Positions 37,875 to 47,186 of a stretch of DNA of 64,000 nt are shown piece after piece. This DNA is from Polaribacter sp. (GTDB lineage: Bacteria > Bacteroidota > Bacteroidia > Flavobacteriales > Flavobacteriaceae), in the NCBI GenBank assembly GCA_028343155.1, contig JAOLXX010000010.1, positions 1 through 64,000 of the forward strand. Direction: 5' to 3'. The notes beneath the pieces are model-generated. The model was not told the origin of the DNA. It made no database searches and saw only the letters and a program-made list of their open reading frames with translations. Position 1 is the first letter of the stretch, and each line of letters begins with the position of its first letter. A program made the position numbers and the translations under genes.

Positions 37875-38699
37875 ATGACCATAAATTGTAAGGGAACTTT
37901 AATCGATTTGACAGCACCAAAAGTGATGGGCGTTTTAAATATTACTCCAGATTCTTTTTTTGACGGGGGAAAGTATAAAAACGAAGCTGACATCCTACAC
38001 CAGGTTGAAAAAATGCTTGCTGATGGTGGTACTTTTATTGATATTGGCGCCTATTCTTCTCGACCTGGCGCAAAACACATTTCTGAAGATGAAGAACTAC
38101 AAAGAATACTCCCTGTAATTAATTTATTATTAAAAGAATTTCCTGAAATTATAATTTCTGTAGATACTTTTAGAAGTAAAGTAGCGCAAGAAACCATCAA
38201 TGCTGGAGCTGCAATTATAAACGATATTTCTGGTGGAAAAATGGATGCTCAAATGTTTTCAACAGTTGCGAACTTGCAAGTTCCCTATGTCTTAATGCAC
38301 ATGTTAGGTACTCCTCAAACCATGCAAAAAAATCCTATTTATGAAAATATAACCAAAGAGATTATTTCCTTTTTTGCAGCACAGATAAACCAACTTCATC
38401 AACTAAAATTAAATGATATTATTATTGATGTTGGCTTTGGCTTTGGAAAAACAAACACTCATAATTTTGATATTTTGAAAAACTTAGCGCTTTTTAAAAG
38501 TTTAAAAGCACCTATTTTGGCTGGGATTTCAAGAAAATCAATGCTGTATAAAACACTAGATATTTCTGCGCAAGAAGCATTGAATGCAACCACTTCAGCC
38601 AACACCATTGCCTTATTAAATGGAGCAAGTATTTTACGTGTTCATGATGTAAAAGAAGCTGTTGAGGCGGTGAAAATAGTAGGTCAACTTTCTTTATAG
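37875..38699 (+). CDS. folP: Dihydropteroate synthase
   Basis: Condenses p-aminobenzoate with the pterin diphosphate in folate synthesis. 274 residues forming a TIM barrel. Signatures are GVLNITPDSFFDGG, IDIGAYSSRPGA, NDISGGKMD and GISRKSML, all complete. It converges with the MATE gene, with 3 bases between stop codons. Confidence 0.96.
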   Translation: MTINCKGTLIDLTAPKVMGVLNITPDSFFDGGKYKNEADILHQVEKMLADGGTFIDIGAYSSRPGAKHISEDEELQRILPVINLLLKEFPEIIISVDTFRSKVAQETINAGAAIINDISGGKMDAQMFSTVANLQVPYVLMHMLGTPQTMQKNPIYENITKEIISFFAAQINQLHQLKLNDIIIDVGFGFGKTNTHNFDILKNLALFKSLKAPILAGISRKSMLYKTLDISAQEALNATTSANTIALLNGASILRVHDVKEAVEAVKIVGQLSL

Positions 38700-38702
38700 C
38701 AA

Positions 38703-40037
38703 TTAATGCTGCTTTATAAGTGGTAAAAAAGTACTTCTAAATTTAAGAACCAAAGGCAAGCCCCTTGCAATAATCCATAATGTAAAAGCAAACCAAATGG
38801 CAGTTAGTTTTAAATTGTAATAATCACAGAGCAGCAGTGTTGGTATAAAAACCAATCCTGTTGAGAGTATTAAAAGGTTTCTTAGATATTTCATTTCTCC
38901 CATTCCTTTAAACATTCCATCAAAAATAAAGGTAATTGCACTTATGGGTTGAGAAAGCAAAATAATCCAAAAAACACTTTGAAACTGTTCTAAAACAGCC
39001 AGATCTTTTGTAAATATCTGCCCTATGAAATTATAAAAAATAAAACCCAATACGCTTATGATTGTTCCTATTACAAGTCCATATTTAAAAAGTTTACGGC
39101 TCAGTGCTACCAGAGATTTATAGTCTTTTGCTCCCAAAAATTTACCAGACAAAATGTTTCCAGCACTGGAGTAGCCATCAATCATAAAGGCGCCTAAAAG
39201 CCAAATATTAATACCAATTGTATAGGCAGCAATGTATTCTTTCCCATAACCCGTCGCGTATGAAGTTGCAAAATAGAGGGCAGTATTTAAAGCAATCGTT
39301 CTAACAAAAAGGTTTCCAATCATACCCAATAAACGAGGGACTTCTTTATGTAATACCCTGCCTATTTTTAGGGAAATAGTTGTTTTTTTGAGCAACAAAA
39401 AAAGAGCTATAATTGCCATTATAATTTGAGCAATAACACTTGCGTATGCAGCTCCTTTTATGTTCATTGCAGGAATATACCCCTCTATTCCGTAGACAAG
39501 AATAAGATCTAAAACGATGTTTAATAAGGCACCAATAATAGCAATGATCATTGGGTAATAGGTATTTTGCAAACCCCTAAAAATACCAAAAACTGCAAAC
39601 ACAAAAAGTGAAAAAGGGAATCCAAAAATTCTTATTTTAAAATAACTAATGCAGTAGGCTAATACTTGACCTGATGCATTATAAAATTGAAAGATTTGTT
39701 TTGCAAACGGATAAGAAATTGCTAAAATGAATAGACTTCCTAAAATTATAATTGCGATTGCTTGCCAAGGCAACGTTTGCAATTGCTCCAGTTTATTGGC
39801 TCCTACATATTGAGAAATAATAGAAGAGATCGCACTTCTGATTTGTCCAAAAACCCAAATCAACATCGAAATAAAAGCACCAACAATACCAACTGCTGCT
39901 AAGTTTTCGGTTGCATTTTCACTAATATGACCAATAATTGCAGTGTCTGTAATAGATAGTAAAGGTTCTGCAATCCCGGCAATTAAAGCAGGAATTGCTA
40001 ATTTATTAATCTTTTGAAAACTGATATTTGTATTCAT
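38703..40037 (-). CDS. MATE-family efflux transporter
   Basis: 444 residues with about 12 membrane helices and the two-fold MatE layout. N-terminal helix IAEPLLSITDTAIIGHI is typical of the DinF-like group. Probably exports organic cations or drugs using an ion gradient; the substrate is unknown. Confidence 0.88.
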   Translation of the reverse strand: MNTNISFQKINKLAIPALIAGIAEPLLSITDTAIIGHISENATENLAAVGIVGAFISMLIWVFGQIRSAISSIISQYVGANKLEQLQTLPWQAIAIIILGSLFILAISYPFAKQIFQFYNASGQVLAYCISYFKIRIFGFPFSLFVFAVFGIFRGLQNTYYPMIIAIIGALLNIVLDLILVYGIEGYIPAMNIKGAAYASVIAQIIMAIIALFLLLKKTTISLKIGRVLHKEVPRLLGMIGNLFVRTIALNTALYFATSYATGYGKEYIAAYTIGINIWLLGAFMIDGYSSAGNILSGKFLGAKDYKSLVALSRKLFKYGLVIGTIISVLGFIFYNFIGQIFTKDLAVLEQFQSVFWIILLSQPISAITFIFDGMFKGMGEMKYLRNLLILSTGLVFIPTLLLCDYYNLKLTAIWFAFTLWIIARGLPLVLKFRSTFLPLIKQH

Positions 40038-40159
40038 TTCTTATATTTGTAAAGGTAACTATATTTGCGTTAAGGGTTGAAGTGAAAAGCCCACAGTGAG
40101 GAACGAACTAGGACTTGAAACGAAAAGCCTTACCCTAAAGGTAAACCCAAAAAAATATG

Positions 40160-40167
40160 TAACTTTG
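40160..40167 (+). promoter_or_regulatory. Candidate -7 element (TAACTTTG) for the UspA gene
   Basis: TAACTTTG lies 20 bases before the ATG at 40188. Two further TATATTTG elements lie at 40042-40049 and 40060-40067. Confidence 0.45.
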
Positions 40168-40187
40168 CCGTATAAAATTCATTAAAA

Positions 40188-40979
40188 ATGAGACATATCC
40201 TAGTACCTATTGGATCTACCGAAAGTGCTCAAATTACTTTGCAATACGCCATTGATTTTGCTGCAGAAATAAATGCAAATATTTTAGTTTTTAGAGCTTA
40301 TAAAGCAATTTCTAAAGCTGGAATTATGGCCAATATGACTGCAATTATTGAGCGTGAAACCAATTTATATTTGCGAAGAATGGTAAACGCTGTAGATCGA
40401 AAAAATGTTGCTGTAAAACTAATTTCATCAAAAGGAAGTGTTCTTGAAAGTGTTGCAGCAATTGACGCTGAAATTGGTATCGATTTAATCATTGTAGGTG
40501 CTAAAAGCAACTCAATGAAAGAAGAACTTTTTTTAGGAAGTACCGCAGGAAATTTAGTTAAAAACTCCAATTTACCAGTTTTAACTGTCCCAGAAAACTA
40601 TGTTTACAAACCGATAAATTCTATTTTATTGGCATTTAAATCTGGTATTGTACAAAGTGAAACAGCGTTAAATCCTTTAAAATTTATTGTTAAAAATTTA
40701 AAGCCAGAAGTAAACTCTTTGTTAGTAAAAACTGCCGATTATTCTGATAAAGATTTAGTTTTAGACAAAGATCTTTCCGAGTTACAAACTAGTTTTACTA
40801 CTACTGAAAATGCCACAACTTTTCAAGGTGTGTTAGAACATTTTAAATCTCACAATCCAAGTATGTTGTGTGTCTTTAGGCGTAAACGTGGTTTTTTTAA
40901 GAAATTATGGGAAAAGAATACGGTACTAAAACAAGAATTTTACACCTCTATTCCTTTATTAATATTAAGGGGAAAATAG
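40188..40979 (+). CDS. Universal stress protein (UspA family)
   Basis: 263 residues. The N-terminal half is a Usp domain (RHILVPIGSTESAQITLQYAIDFA, then VGAKSNSMKEELFLGSTAGNLV, NLPVLTVPE). The C-terminal half is a weaker second copy ending SIPLLILRGK. Function in stress survival is inferred from the family. Confidence 0.86.
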   Translation: MRHILVPIGSTESAQITLQYAIDFAAEINANILVFRAYKAISKAGIMANMTAIIERETNLYLRRMVNAVDRKNVAVKLISSKGSVLESVAAIDAEIGIDLIIVGAKSNSMKEELFLGSTAGNLVKNSNLPVLTVPENYVYKPINSILLAFKSGIVQSETALNPLKFIVKNLKPEVNSLLVKTADYSDKDLVLDKDLSELQTSFTTTENATTFQGVLEHFKSHNPSMLCVFRRKRGFFKKLWEKNTVLKQEFYTSIPLLILRGK

Positions 40980-40989
40980 TAGTTATACA

Positions 40990-41080
40990 AACGAAGTGAC
41001 AGTATGTTTATCAATGCTGGTATAGCCTGTTGTCAGTTCGAATGCTTCCGATTTTGGGGGATCATATCGAGAACTCGTTT
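40990..41080 (+). repeat. Dispersed intergenic repeat, copy C
   Basis: Starts ACGAAGTGACAGTATGTTTA, then GTTGTCAG.TCGAATGCTTC, CGATTTTGG and ATATCGAGAACTCG. Tandem with copy D. The two fill the 287-base gap after the UspA gene; nothing else is seen there. Confidence 0.8.
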
Positions 41081-41143
41081 CAAATAAGTTAAATTATAAT
41101 ATCCTCAAAAACTTCTCGATACAAAATTTTTGAAAAAAAAATT

Positions 41144-41240
41144 TCACTCGAAGTGACAGTATGTTTATCTATACTGGCAAAGCGTATTGTCAGTCCGAAT
41201 GCTTCTGATTTTGGGAGGAATCGTATCGAGTACATTTAGA
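41144..41240 (+). repeat. Dispersed intergenic repeat, copy D
   Basis: Same orientation and core as copy C: CGAAGTGACAGTATGTTTAT, TTGTCAGTCCGAATGCTTC, GATTTTGGGAGGAATCGTA then TCGAG. Confidence 0.8.
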
Positions 41241-41266
41241 AACAATAATGATATATTAGATTGCTG

Positions 41267-44005
41267 TTAATACTTTAAATCTGCAGGCTCTTTAAAATCG
41301 ACCTCAAGGGTGTAAATTTCTTTAATGTAATTTTTAATTTCGTTGATGAATTCATCTAGTTTTTCTTCAGTAATTTCTACTGCGGGTTTTCTATAATTTG
41401 AAGAAAAATCAATCGCTAAAAAACCGTTATTTAGATTTTTGAAAGAATAAATTCCAGCGGCTAAAGGTTGACTAAAGTCATACTTTTTGCTTTTTGTATA
41501 TAGATATGCATATAACAATACCTGGATTGCTTTGTACTGTTCTTTTTCTCTTAATTTTTCAAATTCTAGAACGCGCAAATCTGAACCACTTACCATTCCT
41601 GTTTTGTAATCTATAATTCGTAAAACGCCGTTTAGTTCATCTACGCGATCTACTTGTCCATGAATTTTAATTGGAAAATCAATTCCTTCAATCGTTATTT
41701 CTGTTGCAATATTTTCTTCTGTTGCAATAATTTTTAATTGATTTTTTTTATCTTTTAATAATTCTTTTTCTTGTGCTAAAAAGTTATTGACAAATCTATT
41801 GGCAACTTCAAAAATTAAACGGTTTCTGCCCGTAGAGATATCGCCGTTTTTAAATTCATTTTTAAAATATTTTTCAACGAGTTCTTTGGATTTTTTTTGC
41901 ATCGAATCAACCGCATCCTCCAATAAAAATTGCCCCACATAGGGGGTATATAGTTCATCTAAAGTTTCGTGAACAACAGTGCCTAAAGTATTATATGCAA
42001 CTGTTTCTTCTACATCTTCAAATTCTTTTAATCTGAGTATTTTTTGCTTGTAAAACGAAATTGGATTGTATAAATAATTTGTTAAAGCTGACGGTGAGAT
42101 TCCTTTTTTTGCCAATTCTTTGAGCCGCTCGATAACGGATTCATTCTTTGCTACTTCTTTCAATTTTACTTTTGGAGTCAGTACTTTTGGAGCAACAATC
42201 TTCTGAACAACATCGGTTCTCATCATTTCTAATTGGGTAACAAACCTGCTTTTTTCGCCACTTCCAAAAACGTCATGTTCTGTATTGTAAATGATAAAGA
42301 CGTTTTTTGCTCTTTGTAATAATCTAAAAAAATGATAAGAAAAAATGGCATCTTTTTCTCTGTAGGATGGTAATCCAAACTCGATCTTAACATCGAAAGG
42401 AATGAAAGAATTTTGTTGACTAGTTGCGGGCAAAACACCCTCGTTTGTAGCAATTAAAATAATGTTTTCAAAATCTAAAGCACGGGTTTCAAGCATGCCC
42501 ATTAACTGTAAACCTTTTAAAGGTTCTCCCTGAAAAGACAAACTTTCTGAAGCTATTAATTGCCTAAAAAAAAGTGATAATGTTTTTAAATCTGTAAAGT
42601 ATTTATATTCTTTCTGTAAAGTTTTTAGTTGTGTAAATCTGGTGTAAAAACGAAATAAATATTCTTTTTCTAAATCGTTTACATCTTCTTTTAAAAAATC
42701 TATTAAATTTAAAATTCTATCAATAAACGAAGTAATAGAATCGTAACCTTTAAAAATAGCACTCAATATTTCCTTAAGCTCTAGAGAGGTGTTTTGTAAT
42801 AATTTAAGGAGGTGATTTTGATTGATAAAAGTTTGATTCTGTTTTGCAATTTCATCTGAAAAAGCATCTATTTCAGGAAGGAATTTATAGATAGATTGCT
42901 GCTTAAAAAACCGAATTACATCTTTAAAATAAAATTCTTTTTCAACTACTTTTTGTAATTTTTCTTGAGAAATAAACAGTTGAAAAATAGAAAACAGCAA
43001 GTTGGTTGTAGGTAGATCTTTTAAAGGATATCCCATTGTAATATTAATTGCGTCAATGTTTTTTGGCAAAGAGTTCAGTGTTATAGGCAACAACGTTTCA
43101 TCTGCTAAAACCAATGCGGTATTTGTGAAATCTGTAATTTTTTCTAAAATTTCTCCTGCATATTTTAGTTGAGTCGTGTTTTTAGAAGCTCCAATTACTT
43201 CAATTTTTTTTGGTGTAGAAAATGTATTTCCGACGATTTTTATATCGTTTTTATCGTAATATTTCCATTCCGATTTGTATTTTCTAATAAATTTTCCTGC
43301 TTGATGGTTTGAGTTTAAAAACACGGTATCAATGTCCCAATAAATTTCTGAATTTCCTGTTTCTAATATTTTTTTAAACAGATATTCTTCCGCTTTATTC
43401 AAAGCATTGAAACCAATAAAAAAGAATTTTTTATGTGAATTTTGTTGTAAAAAAATATCGATTTTTTGACAAGATTCTCTGTAAATTAAACCTTGGTATC
43501 CGATGTTTTTTTCTTTTAAAAAATTATAAAAAGTAGTGTAAAAAGTAGTTAACTTTTCAAGAAAAGAGTAATGGTCTTTCATTAATTCTGTTTCTTTAAA
43601 CTCGCCTTTTACAGACCATTTTTTTAAGCGTTGAATATCTCTTAAATAGATAAAAATATCTTTGGCATCAATCAAATGTTGATCTATTTCATTAAAATCT
43701 TGAATAACAGTGAATGCCCAAGAAGCAAATACATCAAAAGAAACATAGTCTTTCTCTAAATTTTTATAAATGGTGTAAAAGTGAAATAACAACTGAACAT
43801 TATCTGCTTTTTCTATTCCCGAAATTTGATTCACAAATTGCTCAATGCTTAAAATTTCAGATAAAAAACCCACCCTAATCTTGTCTTTAAAAGTTTGTTT
43901 TACAAACACTTTTGCTCTTTGTGATGGAAGTACAAACACAACATCTTCAAAAGATTTTGTGGTCTTTAAAATAGTGTCTAAAGTCTCAGATATGAAAGAT
44001 TGCAT
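41267..44005 (-). CDS. AddB-like protein with C-terminal PD-(D/E)XK (RecB) nuclease
   Basis: 912 residues. The N-terminal ~650 residues resemble a UvrD-type helicase that has lost its ATPase loop: no GxGKT is seen, only VLPSQRAKVFV at the expected place. The C-terminus is a RecB-type nuclease with TVVHETLDELY, GQVDRVDELNGVLRIIDYKTG (catalytic Asp and Lys) and EQYKAIQVLLYAYLY (QxxxY). This matches the AddB subunit of the Bacteroidota AddAB double-strand-break repair enzyme. The AddA helicase partner is not in the window. Confidence 0.87.
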   Translation of the reverse strand: MQSFISETLDTILKTTKSFEDVVFVLPSQRAKVFVKQTFKDKIRVGFLSEILSIEQFVNQISGIEKADNVQLLFHFYTIYKNLEKDYVSFDVFASWAFTVIQDFNEIDQHLIDAKDIFIYLRDIQRLKKWSVKGEFKETELMKDHYSFLEKLTTFYTTFYNFLKEKNIGYQGLIYRESCQKIDIFLQQNSHKKFFFIGFNALNKAEEYLFKKILETGNSEIYWDIDTVFLNSNHQAGKFIRKYKSEWKYYDKNDIKIVGNTFSTPKKIEVIGASKNTTQLKYAGEILEKITDFTNTALVLADETLLPITLNSLPKNIDAINITMGYPLKDLPTTNLLFSIFQLFISQEKLQKVVEKEFYFKDVIRFFKQQSIYKFLPEIDAFSDEIAKQNQTFINQNHLLKLLQNTSLELKEILSAIFKGYDSITSFIDRILNLIDFLKEDVNDLEKEYLFRFYTRFTQLKTLQKEYKYFTDLKTLSLFFRQLIASESLSFQGEPLKGLQLMGMLETRALDFENIILIATNEGVLPATSQQNSFIPFDVKIEFGLPSYREKDAIFSYHFFRLLQRAKNVFIIYNTEHDVFGSGEKSRFVTQLEMMRTDVVQKIVAPKVLTPKVKLKEVAKNESVIERLKELAKKGISPSALTNYLYNPISFYKQKILRLKEFEDVEETVAYNTLGTVVHETLDELYTPYVGQFLLEDAVDSMQKKSKELVEKYFKNEFKNGDISTGRNRLIFEVANRFVNNFLAQEKELLKDKKNQLKIIATEENIATEITIEGIDFPIKIHGQVDRVDELNGVLRIIDYKTGMVSGSDLRVLEFEKLREKEQYKAIQVLLYAYLYTKSKKYDFSQPLAAGIYSFKNLNNGFLAIDFSSNYRKPAVEITEEKLDEFINEIKNYIKEIYTLEVDFKEPADLKY

Positions 44006-44088
44006 TAATTTTTTTTTAAAATCAATTTGAATTTCTAAATTACAAAAACTTACTTTTATAACTCTTTAATAATTAAATTATTTTTTAT

Positions 44089-44871
44089 ATGAAAAATGAA
44101 TTAAACATAGTAGGCATACAAGCTGATTTGGCTTGGGAATATCCCACTGAAAACCTTACTTTTTTTGAAGAAGAAATAAAAATTTTATCTAAAAACAGTG
44201 ATCTGGTTGTTTTACCTGAACTATTTACAACTGGTTTTAGCATGAATGCTGAAAAAATTGCTGAAAAAATGAATGGAAAAACTGTTTCTTGGATGCAAAA
44301 AATGGCGAAAGAAAACAGCTTGGCTATTTGTGGAAGTTTGGTGATTGAAGAAAATAAAAAATACTACAATCGGTTGATTTTTGTTCATCCTTCAGGGAGA
44401 ATAGAAACCTATAATAAAAGACATTCTTTTACCTTAGCTGGTGAAGATAAAATCTATACTTCAGGGAAAGAAAGCCTAGTAATAAACTATAAAGGATGGA
44501 AAATTTGTCCATTAATTTGTTACGATTTGCGTTTTCCTGTTTGGGCAAGAAACACACATAATTATGATCTTTTAATTTATATAGCAAATTGGCCAGTAAC
44601 CAGAATTAATGCTTGGGATACTCTTTTAAAAGCACGTGCAATAGAAAACATGAGCTATGTAATTGGTGTAAATAGAACAGGAAAAGATGCAAACAATTAT
44701 GAATATTCAGGAAATTCTTTGATTGTAGATTTTTTTGGTAAAGAAACTTCTAATCTAAAAAAGTATGAAATTGGTATTATAAGAGGAACGTTGATAAAAA
44801 CTGATCAAAATAGCATTCGAAAAAAATTAGGATTTTTAGAGGATAAGGATACTTTTGAAATAAAAATTTAA
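44089..44871 (+). CDS. Nitrilase-superfamily amidase (omega-amidase, YafV-like)
   Basis: 260 residues with the Glu-Lys-Cys catalytic triad at Glu44 (LPELFTTGF), Lys110 (NKRHSF) and Cys144 (LICYDLRFPVW). Closest by motif to YafV/Nit2 omega-amidases that hydrolyse alpha-ketoglutaramate, part of methionine salvage or glutamine transamination. Specificity is inferred. Confidence 0.9.
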   Translation: MKNELNIVGIQADLAWEYPTENLTFFEEEIKILSKNSDLVVLPELFTTGFSMNAEKIAEKMNGKTVSWMQKMAKENSLAICGSLVIEENKKYYNRLIFVHPSGRIETYNKRHSFTLAGEDKIYTSGKESLVINYKGWKICPLICYDLRFPVWARNTHNYDLLIYIANWPVTRINAWDTLLKARAIENMSYVIGVNRTGKDANNYEYSGNSLIVDFFGKETSNLKKYEIGIIRGTLIKTDQNSIRKKLGFLEDKDTFEIKI

Positions 44872-44955
44872 ACACCTAATTGGATAGAAAATAACGATAT
44901 TTTATCATCTCTAAGCGGTTATACTCAAAAAAACAGAAAAGACCGGGAAGTGTAA

Positions 44956-45141
44956 TTAATGAAAACCAAAACAAAGAAAAATAGCACTATTTCCTTCATG
45001 AATGGATTTTCCAAATAATCCACATAACCATTGGCAAGAAAAAGGAATAATTAATGGCAAAGACATTATTAAAATGACTATTATAAACTTTTTTAATATT
45101 TTTAAATAATCACTCTTGTTTTTTATATGAAATTGTTTCAT
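44956..45141 (-). CDS. Possible small membrane protein, uncharacterised
   Basis: 61 codons with a hydrophobic segment (FIIVILIMSLPLIIPFSCQWL, split by Pro) and a basic N-terminus (MKQFHIKNKSDYLKILKK). The frame continues in-frame past its TAA for 14 further codons, mostly hydrophobic, so the gene may be a truncated version of a longer membrane protein. I do not recognise it. Coding status is uncertain. Confidence 0.35.
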   Translation of the reverse strand: MKQFHIKNKSDYLKILKKFIIVILIMSLPLIIPFSCQWLCGLFGKSIHEGNSAIFLCFGFH

Positions 45142-45178
45142 TTTCAGAATTCGAGAGGGCTATGAATGCCAACGTGTT

Positions 45179-45353
45179 CGTGTATGAAACGTAGCGTATA
45201 AATAAACACTAACTTTTCGGATTTAGCACGAGCCGAATTTTTTATTTTTATGTTTAATTTTCTTTTATAAATATAACCAAATAAAAAATTTGGCGTACTT
45301 TGTAAATATGCAAAACCTCTCGGAAAGCCTATAATAGCTATGTTTTATACACG
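45179..45353. repeat. Inverted repeat pair in the accessory spacer
   Basis: Left copy 45179-45200 (CGTGTATGAAACGTAGCG, then TATA). The right copy 45330-45353 reads, on the minus strand, CGTGTATAAAACATAGCTAT, then TATA. They differ at a few positions and enclose ~130 bases. They may be recombination or transposition end sequences. Confidence 0.55.
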
Positions 45354-45430
45354 TTGTTGTAAGTAGTGCTTCACGTTCTGCTTGGTTTTCCGATGTTTCT
45401 TATTTAGTTCAAATGTGAGCGTTGGCAAGA

Positions 45431-45489
45431 CATACTCTTTTGCAATTTTTGGCTTGTGCAGTGGCTGAAGCGAATTGCAAATGTGTATG
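45431..45489. repeat. Long imperfect hairpin at the 3' end of the methyltransferase remnant
   Basis: Arms 45431-45447 (CATACTCTTTTGCAATT) and 45473-45489 (AATTGCAAATGTGTATG) pair at 15 of 17 positions around a 25-base loop. It ends 3 bases from the end of the methyltransferase frame. It lacks a T-run, so it is not a standard terminator. Its position and shape recall attC-like single-strand recombination sites, but no core sites could be assigned with confidence. Confidence 0.6.
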
Positions 45490-45491
45490 GC

Positions 45492-46856
45492 TTATGCTGT
45501 GGCTTCTTCAACTATTTTAATCTCGTCATCTGTCAATCCATACAACTCATAAACCATTTGGTCAATTTCATTGTCTAGTTTCTCAATTTCGATATTAATA
45601 TTTTGTATTTTTTCTTTCTCATTATTAAAATATTCCATCCATTCATCTTCTTCTTTTAAACTTAAAATGATTTTATATTTCTTTAATTCTTTTAAAAATA
45701 TCCCAAAGTCATATGCATACCAATTTTGAACTTTTCTTGAAAGCTTTTCAATAGAATATTTGTTTTTAAGTAGTTTTTGAAAAGACAAACTTCTTGTTAC
45801 TATATTTCTGTTTTCTTCAACGATAAAATCAACGTTAGAAATTACCTTTTTTTGAATGTCAGAATTTTTCCATTTTGGAATTGGAATAGAATCAAGATTC
45901 GTTTTAGTTACAGTAATTGTGTAACTAGCATCAAGAGAGTAATTTCTTCTATAAAAATGGTCAATTAGTCTGGAATTAAGAACACCTAACAAGAATTTCA
46001 AATTGTAATTATCTTCTTTAAGAACTAGATTATTTACTGAATTGAAAGTATAAAATTTATCGTCATCAAATGAACAAATTAAACGTGATGATACTCTTTG
46101 AATCAATATTTTATCTGAAAGAAATGTTTCTTCTTTTCTTGGTCGATGCAGTACTTCTTTATCATAATTTATGTACGCATTTGGCCAAATAAAACCATAT
46201 CTATATAAGTCAGGTGCTTCAAGTAATTTCTTATATTTATCTGTTAATTTCTGGTTAGCTATATAATTATTTTTACCTGATTTTGTAGCAATACCATTTC
46301 TAACGTCAATAAAATCCCCTAAAAGAGGATTGTTTTTTTTCATTTTCTTGAATATACTTCTATCTAAACTTGAACTTCCATAAAGAAATCTATTTTCAGG
46401 TGTTTCGTTAAAATCATCTTGATTTTCTGAATATTTTTCAAAAATTTGAATGCTTTGATGTTTAAAGAAATCTACCGTATTTTTTAAATCGTAACTGTTA
46501 CGAACTATTAACGTTATAGTTTCTGCTGTTACATTATCAAAAACACCAATACCATAAACGCTAATACTTTGAATCATTAATTCATTTATGAGATACTTTC
46601 TTATTTCGCCATAAGTACTAGTTCTAATGAATGTTTCAGGTGTAATGAATCCAAGAAGCCCATTAGCTTTTAAAAGCTTATCAGTAGATAGCTCCATAAA
46701 CACACTATACAAATTAACTTTTCCGTGATTATGTTTATACTTTGTCCATATGTATTCATTAAAATTTTGAAAATGCTCATTTCCTCTTGTGAAAACATAT
46801 GGTGGATTCCCAATAATTACATCAAAACCTCCTTTTTCGAAAATTTCTGGAAATTC
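45492..46856 (-). pseudogene. Type IIG-like DNA adenine methyltransferase (Eco57I family), C-terminal part
   Basis: About 455 residues. Starts abruptly at EFPEIFEKGGFDVIIGNPPYV, where NPPY is catalytic motif IV of N6-adenine methyltransferases. It continues through the rest of the catalytic domain and a TaqI-like target-recognition domain (NSRLIDHFYRRNYSLDASYT, SIPIPKW). The SAM-binding motif I and any nuclease domain are missing, and there is no credible start codon (the open frame begins at a TTG inside foreign sequence). It is joined at ~46857 to a recombinase N-terminus. Probably non-functional. Confidence 0.75.
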
Positions 46857-47055
46857 GTTTTTTCCAAATAGTTTTTTTAATAATGCAAGATTCTCTTGCG
46901 TATACAAAATAGACCATAATTTTTGATTGGGATGCCCAATAAGTAGTGTTCACTTTCTTAAAAACGTAGCGGAGTTCCTTTAATTCATAGGGAATGAAAA
47001 TCTTTATGCGTTTCGCATTCTTTAAAGGTTGATAAATAATTGGAATCGTGTTCAT
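46857..47055 (-). pseudogene. N-terminal fragment of a tyrosine-recombinase-like integrase
   Basis: From ATG 47055: MNTIPIIYQPLKNAKRIKIF then IPYELKELRYVFKKVNTTYW. After a one-base frame change near 46915 the sequence continues WSILYTQENLALLKKLFGKN. The pattern Phe/Ile-Pro-Tyr ... Trp ... Trp-Ser ... Thr-x-Glu-Asn ... Leu-Leu is that of the N-terminal domain of Bacteroidota tyrosine recombinases. The core-binding and catalytic domains are absent, replaced by the methyltransferase. The assignment rests on short motifs. Confidence 0.55.
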
Positions 47056-47170
47056 AGCATTCTAATTAATGATTCAAAAATAGCAGAAAATGGATAGCAG
47101 AAAACGATACTATAATAATAGTCATTTATTAACCGTTAAAAACGAATAAGACCAAAAGATAATAAAAACC

Positions 47171-47178
47171 TACATTTG
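47171..47178 (+). promoter_or_regulatory. Candidate -7 element (TACATTTG) for the Zn-ribbon gene
   Basis: TACATTTG lies 8 bases before ATG 47187, giving a nearly leaderless transcript. No -33 TTG is seen at normal spacing. Confidence 0.4.
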
Positions 47179-47186
47179 TAGAGTAT

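Larger units (their letters stand above)
44872..45491. other. AT-rich accessory spacer with inverted repeats
   Basis: 620 bases between the amidase gene and the methyltransferase remnant. It holds one possible small gene (44956-45141), an inverted repeat pair (45179-45200 and 45330-45353) and a long imperfect hairpin (45431-45489). No intact known gene is seen. Composition and structure differ from the tidy spacers elsewhere in the window. Confidence 0.6.
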
